Notes: generated from the letters alone by a model not told the origin. A stretch of DNA of 64,000 bases from CAINVV01 sp037137375 (GCA_037137375.1 JBAXKJ010000018.1:1-64000); one strand, 5' to 3'; positions 24,813-33,737 are shown, counted from the stretch's first letter. Numbers and translations: made by a program.

Positions 24813-26606
24813 ATGAAATTGGTCCATCCACGGGATTTAGTAAAAGCGAGTCCCATCATACAATACCTGGGGGGTGAATACTTCGCCAGAATATTGATGC
24901 ACTTGCTTAGTTTTCATAAAATCAACGATTTATATGAAAATGTAAGCCAGAAAACTGGGATCGATTCAATCGATGCGATCATCAAATACCTGAATATTAC
25001 CTTGGATTTTGACGAAAATGATTTAAAGAAACTTCCTGCCGACGGAAGTTTTATCACGGTCTCCAATCATCCTTTCGGCGGTATTGACGGTATTCTGCTC
25101 ATTAAACTTCTCTCCTTGGCGCGAGGAGATCATAAGGTGATTGCCAATTTCCTGCTAAAAAAGGTAGAACCTATTTCAGATTATTTCCTGGCTGTGAATC
25201 CATTTGAAAATATGCCTGAAGCAGGATCGAGTGTGCCTGGCATCAAGACTGCCATCGATCATCTGAACAAAGGAGGAGTCCTTAGTTTTTTCCCTGCCGG
25301 GGAAGTCTCAACCAACTACTCTTCCTCCGTCGTTTCGGACCGGGAATGGCTGATTTCCGCCCTGCGTTTCATCAAAAAGAGTAAAGTCCCGGTCGTCCCG
25401 ATCTATTTTCATGGGACGAACAGTCGGTTATTTCACCTTCTCGGTAGGATACACCCAATCTTAAGGACGGCAAAATTACCTTCTGAACTCATTAACAAGC
25501 GGAATAAAACCATCAAAGTTAGGATAGGGAATCCAATTTCAGTAAAAGAACAGAGCAAATTTTCTGATATTCACCAGTTTGGACGTTATCTCAGATCGAA
25601 GACCTATTGCCTGGATAGTGGAATTGAGGTGAAGCGCTTCTTTAATTATTCACTCAAAAGAGAACAAATTATCCAGAAAATTGCAGAGGCTCAGCCAGTC
25701 GGATTAATTACCAAAGAAATTGACCTTATCCGAAAGGATTATAAGTTGTTCGGTGTTAAAAACTACGAAGTCTTTTGTGCTCCAACTTGTCAGATTCCGG
25801 AAATTTTGAATGAGCTGGGACGTTTGAGGGAAATCACCTTCCGGGAAGTTGGGGAAGGGACAAATCGCGCTTCCGACATTGACGAATTTGACCTTTACTA
25901 TAACCAGTTGATTATTTGGGATTCAGAAAAACAAAAAATTGCCGGGGGATACAGAATTGGCAAGGGAGCCGAAATCATGGAACGATATGGAGTTCGTGGA
26001 TTCTACACGCATAGCCTTTTTAGAATGCGGAAGGGATTCAGAAATACACTGCAGCAATCACTGGAACTGGGTCGCTCTTTTGTCGTGCCCGAATATCAAA
26101 AGAAACCACTGCCGCTATTCCTGTTGTGGAAAGGAATTCTCTATTTCCTGCTTAAAAATCCTGAGTATCGATACCTTATTGGCCCGGTTAGTATCAGTAA
26201 TACGTATTCTAATATTTCTAAGGAATTGATTATTAGGCATATTATGGCACATTACTACGACTTTGACAAAGCTGCCATGGTGAGACCACGTAATCGTTAT
26301 AAGGTGAAGACCAATGACGGTCGACTGAACATCGCCATGGAGCAACTTTCTTCCGAGTTGAGTTCCCTGGATAAATTTATTGGAGATGTGGACCAATATA
26401 ACAGAGGATTACCTGTTCTTTTAAAAAAGTATCTTAGTCTAAATGCTAAGATTATAGCCTTTAACGTAGATCCAAAATTCAATAATTGTGTAGATGGGAT
26501 GATTGTCCTGGATATTTATGACATTCCGGTCCAAACGATTGAGGGTTTGTCCAAAGAATTCAGTGACCTGAGCTTACTGATCAGGTTCTATTCAAATCGG
26601 GAATAA
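24813..26606 (+). CDS. Fused O-/N-acyltransferase for aminolipids (OlsF-like)
   Basis: A 597-residue two-domain protein. The N-terminal part (about 60-280) is a PlsC-like acyltransferase with SNHPFGGIDG as the catalytic block. The C-terminal part (about 320-580) is an OlsB-type N-acyltransferase of the hemolysin/GNAT class, with RYGVRGFYTHSLFRM and ELGRSFVVPEYQK. This order matches the bifunctional OlsF proteins, which make ornithine lipid, and corresponds to GlsA plus GlsB, which make glycine lipids in Bacteroides. The product is therefore a phosphorus-free membrane aminolipid; the amino acid head group cannot be told from the sequence. Confidence 0.82.
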   Translation: MKLVHPRDLVKASPIIQYLGGEYFARILMHLLSFHKINDLYENVSQKTGIDSIDAIIKYLNITLDFDENDLKKLPADGSFITVSNHPFGGIDGILLIKLLSLARGDHKVIANFLLKKVEPISDYFLAVNPFENMPEAGSSVPGIKTAIDHLNKGGVLSFFPAGEVSTNYSSSVVSDREWLISALRFIKKSKVPVVPIYFHGTNSRLFHLLGRIHPILRTAKLPSELINKRNKTIKVRIGNPISVKEQSKFSDIHQFGRYLRSKTYCLDSGIEVKRFFNYSLKREQIIQKIAEAQPVGLITKEIDLIRKDYKLFGVKNYEVFCAPTCQIPEILNELGRLREITFREVGEGTNRASDIDEFDLYYNQLIIWDSEKQKIAGGYRIGKGAEIMERYGVRGFYTHSLFRMRKGFRNTLQQSLELGRSFVVPEYQKKPLPLFLLWKGILYFLLKNPEYRYLIGPVSISNTYSNISKELIIRHIMAHYYDFDKAAMVRPRNRYKVKTNDGRLNIAMEQLSSELSSLDKFIGDVDQYNRGLPVLLKKYLSLNAKIIAFNVDPKFNNCVDGMIVLDIYDIPVQTIEGLSKEFSDLSLLIRFYSNRE

Positions 26607-26614
26607 CCTTTTCA

Positions 26615-26647
26615 TCTCAATACGGATTCATTTCTCAATACGGATTC
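26615..26647. repeat. 18-base tandem duplication at the acyl-CoA synthetase stop codon
   Basis: TCTCAATACGGATTC occurs at 26615-26629 and again at 26633-26647, an 18-base period. On the minus strand the second copy encodes the last residues of the synthetase (RIRIE) and the first lies across the stop codon and beyond, so the duplication added only downstream sequence. Confidence 0.8.
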
Positions 26648-28688
26648 TCGCATCAACGGCAACGATTTTATCTCCGCTTCCCAGCAACGGATTCAGGTCC
26701 ATCTCCTTGATCTCAGTAGCAAACCTTAACATGGTTGACAACCGGACTATGATCTCGGCAAATTTTCTGCGGTTAATACCTTGCTTTCCGCGGAAACCTT
26801 TAATGATAGGGTAGGCTTTCAGGTTACGGATCATGGAATTGGCCTCTTCGAAGGAAAGTGGGGCAAGTCCGGAGGTTGTGTCTTTCAGTACTTCAACAAA
26901 GATCCCGCCAATGCCGCACAGGATGACGTGTCCGAATGTGGGCTCATAACTGGCGCCCAAAAACAGCTCTATTCCTTCAGCCTGCTCCGCCAGCACAACA
27001 GCTGAAGTATGTTTGATCTTCATCATCCTGTTGAATTCGATGCTCACCATTTCATTGGAACGGACATTCAGGGTTACCCCGCCAACATCCGTTTTATGAA
27101 GAGGTCCAACGACTTTCATCACCAGTGGAAATCCTATTTTGTTGGCAGCTTCAAGGGCTTCTACTTCTGTTTTGGCAATGATTTCCTTCACGAAGGGGAT
27201 AGAGGCGGCAGCCAAAAGTTCACCAATCACATCGGGCTTCAAATAGCCGTTTTGGCTGCTATCAATAATCCGTCGGATGGCCGGGACATCCACACCGTCG
27301 AGGAATATTTCCTGGCAGGATGGTTTCGGTGTCAGTTTGACCCTTGTGAGCGCCTTGCCAAGAAGTACCTCGTCCGGAAAATTGACATTTCCATGCGAGA
27401 GAAAATAGGCAAGGTCCTTCTTCACGTTCATCACCGAAGGAAGAATGGGGAAAATAGGTTTCTTGCACTCCTTCATCTTACGGTCGAGCACTTCGTACAC
27501 GTCTTTGACGGAAGTTAAGCCAGGACTGCCAAAAATAACCGCCATTCCATCGATGTCATCCATTTCATTTTCGACTGTATCTATGATGACATCAAGCTGT
27601 TCTGCTGTTCCTGTAGCCAGGAAATCGATAGGATTTTCTACCGATGATCCGGGGAAAAGCCGCTCCTTCAGTTTCTGCTTCACAGGTGAATCAGGGATAT
27701 TTGGAATATTGACGCCACCTGATTCCAGAGCGTCGGTCAGCATGACCGCAGGTCCGCCGGCATGCGTGATGATAGCCATGTTCTTGCCGTTCATCTGTTT
27801 AGACATCAGCACACAGGCAACAGTGGTAAGTTCTTCGCGTCCATAACATCTTACGATGCCTGCTTTCCTGAAGAGTGCCTCGACGGCAGAATCGGAACTG
27901 GCCATGGCCCCGGTGTGGGAAGATGCGGCCCTGCTACCTGCTTTCGAGCTGCCGGCTTTTATCGCTGCGATCCTGAAACCCTTTCTGACCAGCGAGGAAG
28001 AATGAAGGAGAAACTTATCAGGATTGTGAATCGTTTCTATGTATAATAATTTGACACGGGCTTCGGCCTCACAGGTAGAATTTTGGTCCCAATATTCCAA
28101 TACTTCTTCCACTCCAATTTGCGCTGAATTTCCAACCGAGATGACCCTCGAAAAAGTGAGTCCTTTCGGTATCGCCGATTCCATGATGAAAACAGCTGTA
28201 GCACCTGATCCTGATACGAAATCGACTCCTTTAGGCTCCAGTCGCGGAATGGGTTCGGTGAAGACACCTGCATAATCATGTGTAAGCATGCCGATACAGT
28301 TGGGACCGATCAGACACCCATTGGCTTCATTAATAAGCCTGACAATCTCTTTTTCAAGCGCGGCACCTTCGCTTCCCATCTCACTGAATCCACCTGAGAT
28401 GATGATAAATGCCTTGGTGTTTTTGTCTCTGGTAAGGATTGCTACGGCCTCTGTGCAGCCTTTAGCAGGAATTGCAAGAATGGCCAACTCTACCTCAGGC
28501 AGATCCCTTAAATGATGAAAAGTCTTTACACCCTGAACTTCTGCATCGTTAGGATTGACAGCAAAAAGCACTCCCTTGTATTCGTGTTCCAGTAAATTTT
28601 TCAGGATCTTTCCTCCGGGTTTGGTCACATTGTTGGATGCGCCAACCACCACAATACTGGCAGGGGCGAGGAGTTGTCTGTTGAGCAT
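26628..28688 (-). CDS. ADP-forming acyl-CoA synthetase (fused alpha and beta subunits)
   Basis: A 686-residue protein with a CoA-binding domain (VVVGASNNVTKPGGKILKNL), a ligase domain containing the phosphorylatable histidine in the SSHTGAMASSD block, and a C-terminal ATP-grasp domain (IGFPLVMKVVGPLHKTDVGGV). ADP-forming synthetases convert acyl-CoA, ADP and phosphate to the acid and ATP, giving energy from fermentation or oxoacid oxidation. Substrates range from acetyl-CoA to aryl-acetyl-CoA. An aryl substrate would fit the phenylacetate genes further along, but this is only a suggestion. It follows the nucleoside permease gene by 26 bases and may be co-transcribed. Confidence 0.9.
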   Translation of the reverse strand: MLNRQLLAPASIVVVGASNNVTKPGGKILKNLLEHEYKGVLFAVNPNDAEVQGVKTFHHLRDLPEVELAILAIPAKGCTEAVAILTRDKNTKAFIIISGGFSEMGSEGAALEKEIVRLINEANGCLIGPNCIGMLTHDYAGVFTEPIPRLEPKGVDFVSGSGATAVFIMESAIPKGLTFSRVISVGNSAQIGVEEVLEYWDQNSTCEAEARVKLLYIETIHNPDKFLLHSSSLVRKGFRIAAIKAGSSKAGSRAASSHTGAMASSDSAVEALFRKAGIVRCYGREELTTVACVLMSKQMNGKNMAIITHAGGPAVMLTDALESGGVNIPNIPDSPVKQKLKERLFPGSSVENPIDFLATGTAEQLDVIIDTVENEMDDIDGMAVIFGSPGLTSVKDVYEVLDRKMKECKKPIFPILPSVMNVKKDLAYFLSHGNVNFPDEVLLGKALTRVKLTPKPSCQEIFLDGVDVPAIRRIIDSSQNGYLKPDVIGELLAAASIPFVKEIIAKTEVEALEAANKIGFPLVMKVVGPLHKTDVGGVTLNVRSNEMVSIEFNRMMKIKHTSAVVLAEQAEGIELFLGASYEPTFGHVILCGIGGIFVEVLKDTTSGLAPLSFEEANSMIRNLKAYPIIKGFRGKQGINRRKFAEIIVRLSTMLRFATEIKEMDLNPLLGSGDKIVAVDARIRIEK

Positions 28689-28714
28689 AAAGGGAACGAA
28701 TAAGTTGAAGTATT

Positions 28715-29950
28715 CTAAGCGGTTTTTAAGGATTCGTGCTTGTATCTAAATACGAATGGGAATATCAACCCCAGGACCAGAGCATAAGCTGCAAACACCA
28801 TCCAGATATGGGGCCAGTCTTTCACTCCGTCTTTCGTAAAGAGGTCCACCACGAAGCCACTGGAAACGCCACCCAGATATGCTCCGAATCCATTGGTCAT
28901 GATCATGAACAAGCCTTGTGCGCTGGCCCTTATACCGGGTTCCGCTTCCATTTCTACAAAGAGCGATCCGGAAATATTGAAGAAATCAAAAGCCATTCCA
29001 TAGATAATCATGGATAGGATAAGCAGTACAAGTCCGTGACCGGGATTCCCGATGCCAAAAAGGCCAAAGCGCAATACCCAGGCAAAGATGCTGATGATCA
29101 TCACTTTTTTGATGCCGAAACGTTTCAGGAAAAATGGAATAGTCAGGATAAATAAGGTTTCAGAGATCTGTGAAATGGAGAGCAAAAGCGTTGGATGTTT
29201 AACGGCGAAGGAATCTTTGTACAGATCAAATTTGGAAAAATCGTCCAAAAAGGAGCCTCCAAAAGTGTTGGTAATCTGAAGCGCTGCACCGATCAGCATT
29301 GCGAAGATAAAGAAGACAGCCATCTTCCTTTTCTTAAACAAAACGAAGGCATCGAGCCCAAGTGCGGATAGAATTGATCCGTTTCTTTTCGCCCGTGCAG
29401 GAGGACATGCGGGGAGCGTGAAAGCATAAATGCCTAATGACAAGGCTGTTATTGAACTGACGTACAATTGAACAGGACTTCTTGCCCATCCCAGGAGATC
29501 GACAATCCACATCGCAAAGATAAATCCAATGGTACCCCATACCCTGATCGGTGGAAAGTCCTTCACCACATCATACCCTTTTTGCAGCAAAATATTATAG
29601 GAGACGGCGCTGTTTAAGGCAATTGTGGGCATATAAGCCATCGCGTTGAATAACATGACCCAATACATCACGACTGGATTGGTGACAGTGGAAGCCCAAA
29701 AAAGAAGGACGGCCCCGACGAGGTGGCACATACCCAGTACCCGCTCGGCATTGATCCAGCGATCGGCGACAATACCCATTATTCCTGGCATAAAAAGGGC
29801 AGCCAGCCCCATGGTAGCATATACGCCGCCTACTTGTCCGCCAGTGAAATTCAATGGTCCCATCATGTAACCGCCGAGAGATATCAGCCACGAACCCCAC
29901 ACAAAAAACTGCAGGAAGTTCATCAGGGTCAGCCTTATTTTTATGTTCAT
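28715..29950 (-). CDS. NupG-family nucleoside permease (MFS)
   Basis: A 411-residue transporter with twelve predicted membrane helices. The N-terminus, LTLMNFLQFFVWGSWLISLGGYM, and the block GGVYATMGLAALFMPGIMGIVADRW are characteristic of NupG/XapB-type proton-linked nucleoside symporters. It imports nucleosides across the inner membrane. No nucleoside catabolic genes are adjacent. Confidence 0.88.
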   Translation of the reverse strand: MNIKIRLTLMNFLQFFVWGSWLISLGGYMMGPLNFTGGQVGGVYATMGLAALFMPGIMGIVADRWINAERVLGMCHLVGAVLLFWASTVTNPVVMYWVMLFNAMAYMPTIALNSAVSYNILLQKGYDVVKDFPPIRVWGTIGFIFAMWIVDLLGWARSPVQLYVSSITALSLGIYAFTLPACPPARAKRNGSILSALGLDAFVLFKKRKMAVFFIFAMLIGAALQITNTFGGSFLDDFSKFDLYKDSFAVKHPTLLLSISQISETLFILTIPFFLKRFGIKKVMIISIFAWVLRFGLFGIGNPGHGLVLLILSMIIYGMAFDFFNISGSLFVEMEAEPGIRASAQGLFMIMTNGFGAYLGGVSSGFVVDLFTKDGVKDWPHIWMVFAAYALVLGLIFPFVFRYKHESLKTA

Positions 29951-30128
29951 AAATTAAGATGCTGTTTGGTGAAAGAATTATTTGAAGGCACTAAAACTAA
30001 GAAAAAACGGTGAAAGAAAATAGGAGATTTAGCAATTATGAAATGTCTGATAAAAAGGTTAAATTTAATAGGAAATGCCTCCGCAAAATGATGGTAGAGG
30101 AAGTCAAATTATTTAAGGATCCGAATAA

Positions 30129-30689
30129 ATGTCTGAATCAGATAGCCGAATATCAGCTAAGTATACTAGGATTGAGGGCTTTGCGATTCATAGAGAATTT
30201 GAGAACAGAGGTAGAGTAGAGATACATTCGGAAGTCAATATAAACCAAAATGATTACAGTGTTTTATTATTGATTTCATGCGTGTTCGCAAATAATGGTC
30301 AAATCGTTCAGATATTGCCTAAGCTGCACTTTAAAGATGCATTATACAAAGAAATTTTCGGCAGTTTAGTTGGGTCAAGATATGAAGGGAAATGCCCCGA
30401 TTTAAAGATTGGCGACTATTTTTATGAACATGAGGGGTTTGTATCAAATAACCCTAAAACTAATTTCAGTAATATGTTAAGGCGAGGGTTAAAACAATCT
30501 TCACGTTTAATTATTGAAGATTGTGGGATTACCTTTGACCACATTAAAAGAACGTGTGTTCGGAGAATTGAAGAGTCGCATATGATTAATGAAGTTTGGG
30601 TCCTTAAGAATGACAAAGTTGAGATGGCATTTAAAAGCAAAGCCTCAAAGAGCGGAACTCCCGGAGGCTTTACGGCGTCGAATCCGTAG
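30129..30689 (+). CDS. Hypothetical AT-rich orphan protein, possible BECR/CdiA-CT-like nuclease
   Basis: A 186-residue protein of no family I can name with certainty. The C-terminal half has the pattern KIGDYFYEHEGF, SNMLRRGLKQSSRLIIED and INEVWVLKNDKVEMAF: an acidic strand, a helix with Arg/Lys and Ser, then strands. By eye this recalls small nuclease domains of the CdiA-CT/BECR toxin class. The start is uncertain; an overlapping 69-codon frame (30010-30219) precedes it. The surrounding sequence is more AT-rich than its neighbours, which suggests recent transfer. A 7-base stem AAGCCTC/GAGGCTT spans the last codons (30640-30670). No immunity gene is evident. Confidence 0.45.
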   Translation: MSESDSRISAKYTRIEGFAIHREFENRGRVEIHSEVNINQNDYSVLLLISCVFANNGQIVQILPKLHFKDALYKEIFGSLVGSRYEGKCPDLKIGDYFYEHEGFVSNNPKTNFSNMLRRGLKQSSRLIIEDCGITFDHIKRTCVRRIEESHMINEVWVLKNDKVEMAFKSKASKSGTPGGFTASNP

Positions 30690-30793
30690 AATCGACACTA
30701 CAAAGGTACAATATTGATAATCAAATATCAAGTTTTTAACTGTTTATTTTCTGATAACCCAAATTGAAGGAACAGTCCTTAACCAGTTATATC

Positions 30794-31345
30794 TTAGAGT
30801 TCTTGCACTATTTCCAGGTTTTCCTGGCCTTTTTTTATGGCCATAAGATTCAATGGAATCATTTTATGATGCCTTTCCGGCAGCGATTTCTCCAATCCTT
30901 TTTTGACATTTTCAAGTTTGATCACCGGTTTAGCCTGGAGGAAAGCGCCAAGTACAATCATGTTAAAAGTCAGTGGATTACCCATTTCAACAGCCAATTT
31001 TGCACCTTCAACCCTGTAAATGTTAACATCTTTCCTGGTAGGATGTTTAACAATTCCGTTAGGATCGTAAAGTAATATTCCTCCTGGTTTGACCATTTTC
31101 TCGAACTTGGTCATGGATTGCTGGTTAAGGATGATGGCAGTATCAAATTCATGCAGGACAGGTGAACTGATACGATCGTCGCTCAAAATCACTGTTACAT
31201 TGGCCGTTCCGCCCCTCATCTCGGGACCGTAAGATGGAAACCAGGCAACTTCCTGATTCTGCATCACACCCGAATACGCAAGTATTTTTCCCATGGAGAG
31301 CACCCCTTGTCCACCAAAACCTGCAATTATGATCTCTTCTGTCAT
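30794..31345 (-). CDS. 2-oxoacid:ferredoxin oxidoreductase, gamma subunit
   Basis: 183 residues when started at the ATG at 31345 (MTEEIIIAGFGGQGVLSMG); a TTG nine bases earlier is less likely. IIIAGFGGQGV is the gamma-domain signature of pyruvate/oxoglutarate/branched-chain ferredoxin oxidoreductases. It is the last gene of a four-gene operon (ferredoxin, alpha, beta, gamma) and is separated from the beta gene by a large inverted repeat. Substrate specificity (2-oxoglutarate, branched-chain or aryl-pyruvate) cannot be fixed from the sequence. Confidence 0.9.
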   Translation of the reverse strand: MTEEIIIAGFGGQGVLSMGKILAYSGVMQNQEVAWFPSYGPEMRGGTANVTVILSDDRISSPVLHEFDTAIILNQQSMTKFEKMVKPGGILLYDPNGIVKHPTRKDVNIYRVEGAKLAVEMGNPLTFNMIVLGAFLQAKPVIKLENVKKGLEKSLPERHHKMIPLNLMAIKKGQENLEIVQEL

Positions 31346-31391
31346 TACTTTCAATATTAGTTGTTCTTTTACCCAAAATAGCTCCGGAAGT

Positions 31392-31472
31392 AAGGATAAA
31401 GGTTAAAGGATAAAGGTTAAAGTGAAGACGCCTCCTTTAACCTTTAACCTTTATCCTTTAACCTTTATCCTT
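31392..31472. repeat. Perfect 31-base inverted repeat between the oxidoreductase beta and gamma genes
   Basis: Bases 31392-31422 and 31442-31472 are exact reverse complements, with a 19-base loop. Each arm contains two copies of a 15-base unit, AAAGGATAAAGGTTA or its slightly shortened form. The right arm includes the stop codon of the beta-subunit gene. In the operon mRNA it would form a long, AU-rich hairpin that could protect the upstream message or lower expression of the gamma gene. Confidence 0.93.
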
Positions 31473-32277
31473 TCATTTCAAATTCCCCTATTGCATCCTT
31501 TCCACCATCCTTCAGATCGCCGATGGGGAAGAGCGGGAACATGTGCTTGACCATCCAGTCATTCGAATCTGCCGGTGTAAGTTTCCAGCCTGAATTACAG
31601 GTTGAAACGATCTCAACAAAGCAGGTTCCTATTTTTTTTTCTGAAAGTTCAAAGGCTTTTTTAATGGCTTTCTTTGCTTTTCTAACGGCAGCCGGAGTAT
31701 GAACACTCTGACGGCTAACGTAGGCAGCGCCTGGTAATTGAGCAATCAGATCGGTAATTTTCAATGGATAACCGTTGAGATCTACGTTACGACCGTAAGG
31801 TGTCGTTGAAGTAATCTGACCTAAAAGCGTGGTGGGGGCCATCTGTCCGCCGGTCATGCCGTAAATCGCGTTGTTGATGAAGATCATGACGATATTTTCC
31901 CCACGGTTCACTGCATGCAGCGTCTCTGCAGTGCCAATGGCCGCCAGATCCCCGTCACCCTGGTAAGTGAAAACGACTTTATCAGGCATCACGCGTTTGA
32001 TCCCGGTGGCTACTGCCGGCGCCCTGCCGTGGGCCGCTTCAGACCAGTCAATGTCAATATAATTATAAGCAAAGACAGCACATCCTACCGGGGAAACCCC
32101 AATGGTACGATCCTGAATACCCATTTCATCAATAATTTCTGCGATCAGTTTGTGGACCACACCATGACTGCAACCCGGGCAGTAATGCATGGTCACATCA
32201 TTGAGAACAGGTGATTTGCTATAAATCAGGTTCTCAGGGCTGATGATATTTTTAATTTTTTCCGCTACTTCAGACAT
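31465..32277 (-). CDS. 2-oxoacid:ferredoxin oxidoreductase, beta (TPP-binding) subunit
   Basis: A 270-residue subunit. HYCPGCSHGVVHKL holds the cysteines typical of the KOR/VOR beta chain. GDGDLAAIGTAETLHAVNRGENIVMIFINNAIYGMTGGQ is the thiamine-pyrophosphate GDG-to-N motif. It pairs with the alpha subunit encoded four bases upstream. The complex interconverts 2-oxoacids and acyl-CoA with reduced ferredoxin. Confidence 0.93.
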   Translation of the reverse strand: MSEVAEKIKNIISPENLIYSKSPVLNDVTMHYCPGCSHGVVHKLIAEIIDEMGIQDRTIGVSPVGCAVFAYNYIDIDWSEAAHGRAPAVATGIKRVMPDKVVFTYQGDGDLAAIGTAETLHAVNRGENIVMIFINNAIYGMTGGQMAPTTLLGQITSTTPYGRNVDLNGYPLKITDLIAQLPGAAYVSRQSVHTPAAVRKAKKAIKKAFELSEKKIGTCFVEIVSTCNSGWKLTPADSNDWMVKHMFPLFPIGDLKDGGKDAIGEFEMKG

Positions 32278-32280
32278 GAT

Positions 32281-33366
32281 TTATCCTCCTATCAATTTTT
32301 GCATCAGTGCCTTTTCAACTTCGTCCGGTGAAGGTAAAATTCCTCCCATCCGTCCAAAATATTCTACCCTTGTCTTTCCGTTCGCAGCCAGACGGACATC
32401 ATTAACCATCTGTCCGGCGTTGAATTCCACTGTCAGAAATCCTTTGACATGACCAGCCATTTCTGCGATCATTTTTTCGGGGAAAGGGAAAAGGGTGATG
32501 GGTCGCAAGAGACCGACTTTGTGTCCCTTAGCCCTTGCCAGCTGAACAGTCTTCTGGCATATTCTGGCGGCACAGCCAAAGGCTACCAATACATATTCTG
32601 CATCTTCACATTCTATCGTTTCATATCGAACATCCTCTTCCTTCATCCGCTGGTATTTGGCCTGCAGCCTGAGGTTATTTTCCTCCATGATGTGTGAATC
32701 CATTTCGAGGGACGTGATCACATGTTTGGCACGATCCTTCGTCTTGCCCTGAGTGGCCCAACTGCCGGTAAGTTCCTTAAGCTGCTGATCCGTCCAACGG
32801 GGTTGCTGATCCATCAGCTCTACTTTTTCCATCATCTGTCCAATCACACCATCGGCAAGGATCATCACGGGATTCCTGTATTTAAAAGCCAGATCGAATC
32901 CCAGCCCAACGAAATCGTTCATCTCCTGGACTGAGGCCGGTGCCAACACAAGCAGGGAATAATCTCCGTGTCCTCCGCCTTTCGTTGCCTGGTTATAATC
33001 AGCCTGCGATGGCTGAATGGTGCCAAGTCCCGGACCGCCTCGCTGAACGTTGACGATCACGCAGGGAAGTTCTGAGCCCGCAATGTAGGATATGCCTTCG
33101 GCCATCAGGCTGATACCCGGACTGGAAGAGGAGGTCATGACACGTTTGCCACAACCGGCTGCTCCGTAGACCATGTGTATCGAGGCTATTTCACTTTCTG
33201 CTTGTAAAACAACCATTCCAGAAGTTTCCCAGGGACGAAGCGCCATGAGTGATTCCATCACTTCAGACTGAGGGGTGATCGGATACCCGAAATAACCATC
33301 ACAACCATATCTAATAGCTGCTTCAGCGATGACCTCGTTTCCTTTCATCAACCTTAATTCACCCAT
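32281..33366 (-). CDS. 2-oxoacid:ferredoxin oxidoreductase, alpha subunit (KorA/VorB type)
   Basis: A 361-residue subunit with the typical start LMKGNEVIAEAAIRYGCDGYFGYPITPQSEVME, the RGGPGLGTIQPSQADY loop and a C-terminal domain LVAFGCAARICQKTVQLA. Automated annotation often calls such proteins 3-methyl-2-oxobutanoate dehydrogenase VorB. Neighbours suggest that arylpyruvates are also possible substrates. Confidence 0.92.
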   Translation of the reverse strand: MGELRLMKGNEVIAEAAIRYGCDGYFGYPITPQSEVMESLMALRPWETSGMVVLQAESEIASIHMVYGAAGCGKRVMTSSSSPGISLMAEGISYIAGSELPCVIVNVQRGGPGLGTIQPSQADYNQATKGGGHGDYSLLVLAPASVQEMNDFVGLGFDLAFKYRNPVMILADGVIGQMMEKVELMDQQPRWTDQQLKELTGSWATQGKTKDRAKHVITSLEMDSHIMEENNLRLQAKYQRMKEEDVRYETIECEDAEYVLVAFGCAARICQKTVQLARAKGHKVGLLRPITLFPFPEKMIAEMAGHVKGFLTVEFNAGQMVNDVRLAANGKTRVEYFGRMGGILPSPDEVEKALMQKLIGG

Positions 33367-33390
33367 ATTTGGTTTTTTAATTGATTAATG

Positions 33391-33618
33391 CTAATCTAAT
33401 TTTAATCTGTAAACAGTAATACAACTGTCCGGACAAACTGAGGAACAGTTTGAGCATCCGATGCAGGTTTCAGGAAATTCCATGTAAGAATAGTGGTATC
33501 CTTTGCTGTTAACGTCGCGGTTTAGCCCCAATGTCTTGGTCGGACACGAGACGACACATAGATTACAACCCTTGCAAACTTCTGAGTCAACAACTACTGC
33601 TCCTATGACTTTAGCCAT
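33391..33618 (-). CDS. 2[4Fe-4S] ferredoxin subunit of the 2-oxoacid oxidoreductase
   Basis: A 75-residue ferredoxin with two CxxCxxCxxxCP motifs: CKGCNLCVVSCPTKTLG and CIGCSNCSSVCPDSCIT. It is the first gene of the four-gene operon and is the delta-type subunit passing electrons between the catalytic core and free ferredoxin or flavodoxin. A long dyad lies in its upstream region (33648-33684). Confidence 0.93.
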   Translation of the reverse strand: MAKVIGAVVVDSEVCKGCNLCVVSCPTKTLGLNRDVNSKGYHYSYMEFPETCIGCSNCSSVCPDSCITVYRLKLD

Positions 33619-33647
33619 TGTGTTTGTTATTTTTATTCAAATTTCGT

Positions 33648-33684
33648 TATAGGATATGAGGTCATTCATGACTTTTGTCCTATA
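33648..33684. promoter_or_regulatory. Long imperfect palindrome upstream of the oxidoreductase operon
   Basis: TATAGGA (33648-33654) and TCCTATA (33678-33684) form the outer arms. GTCAT (33661-33665) and ATGAC (33668-33672) form the inner arms around a TC centre. The nested dyad lies 30 to 66 bases before the ferredoxin start codon, a good place for an operator or leader hairpin. Confidence 0.5.
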
Positions 33685-33737
33685 ATCGATATCTTACATA
33701 TTTTCAAAAAAAGGCCACTTTAACTTTCAATCTGTAA

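Noticed and set aside
30010..30219. 69-codon plus-strand frame overlapping the orphan gene at 30129
   Set aside because: It shares 91 bases with the better-supported frame. It could be a small antitoxin or the start of a frameshifted longer gene, but nothing in the sequence proves it.
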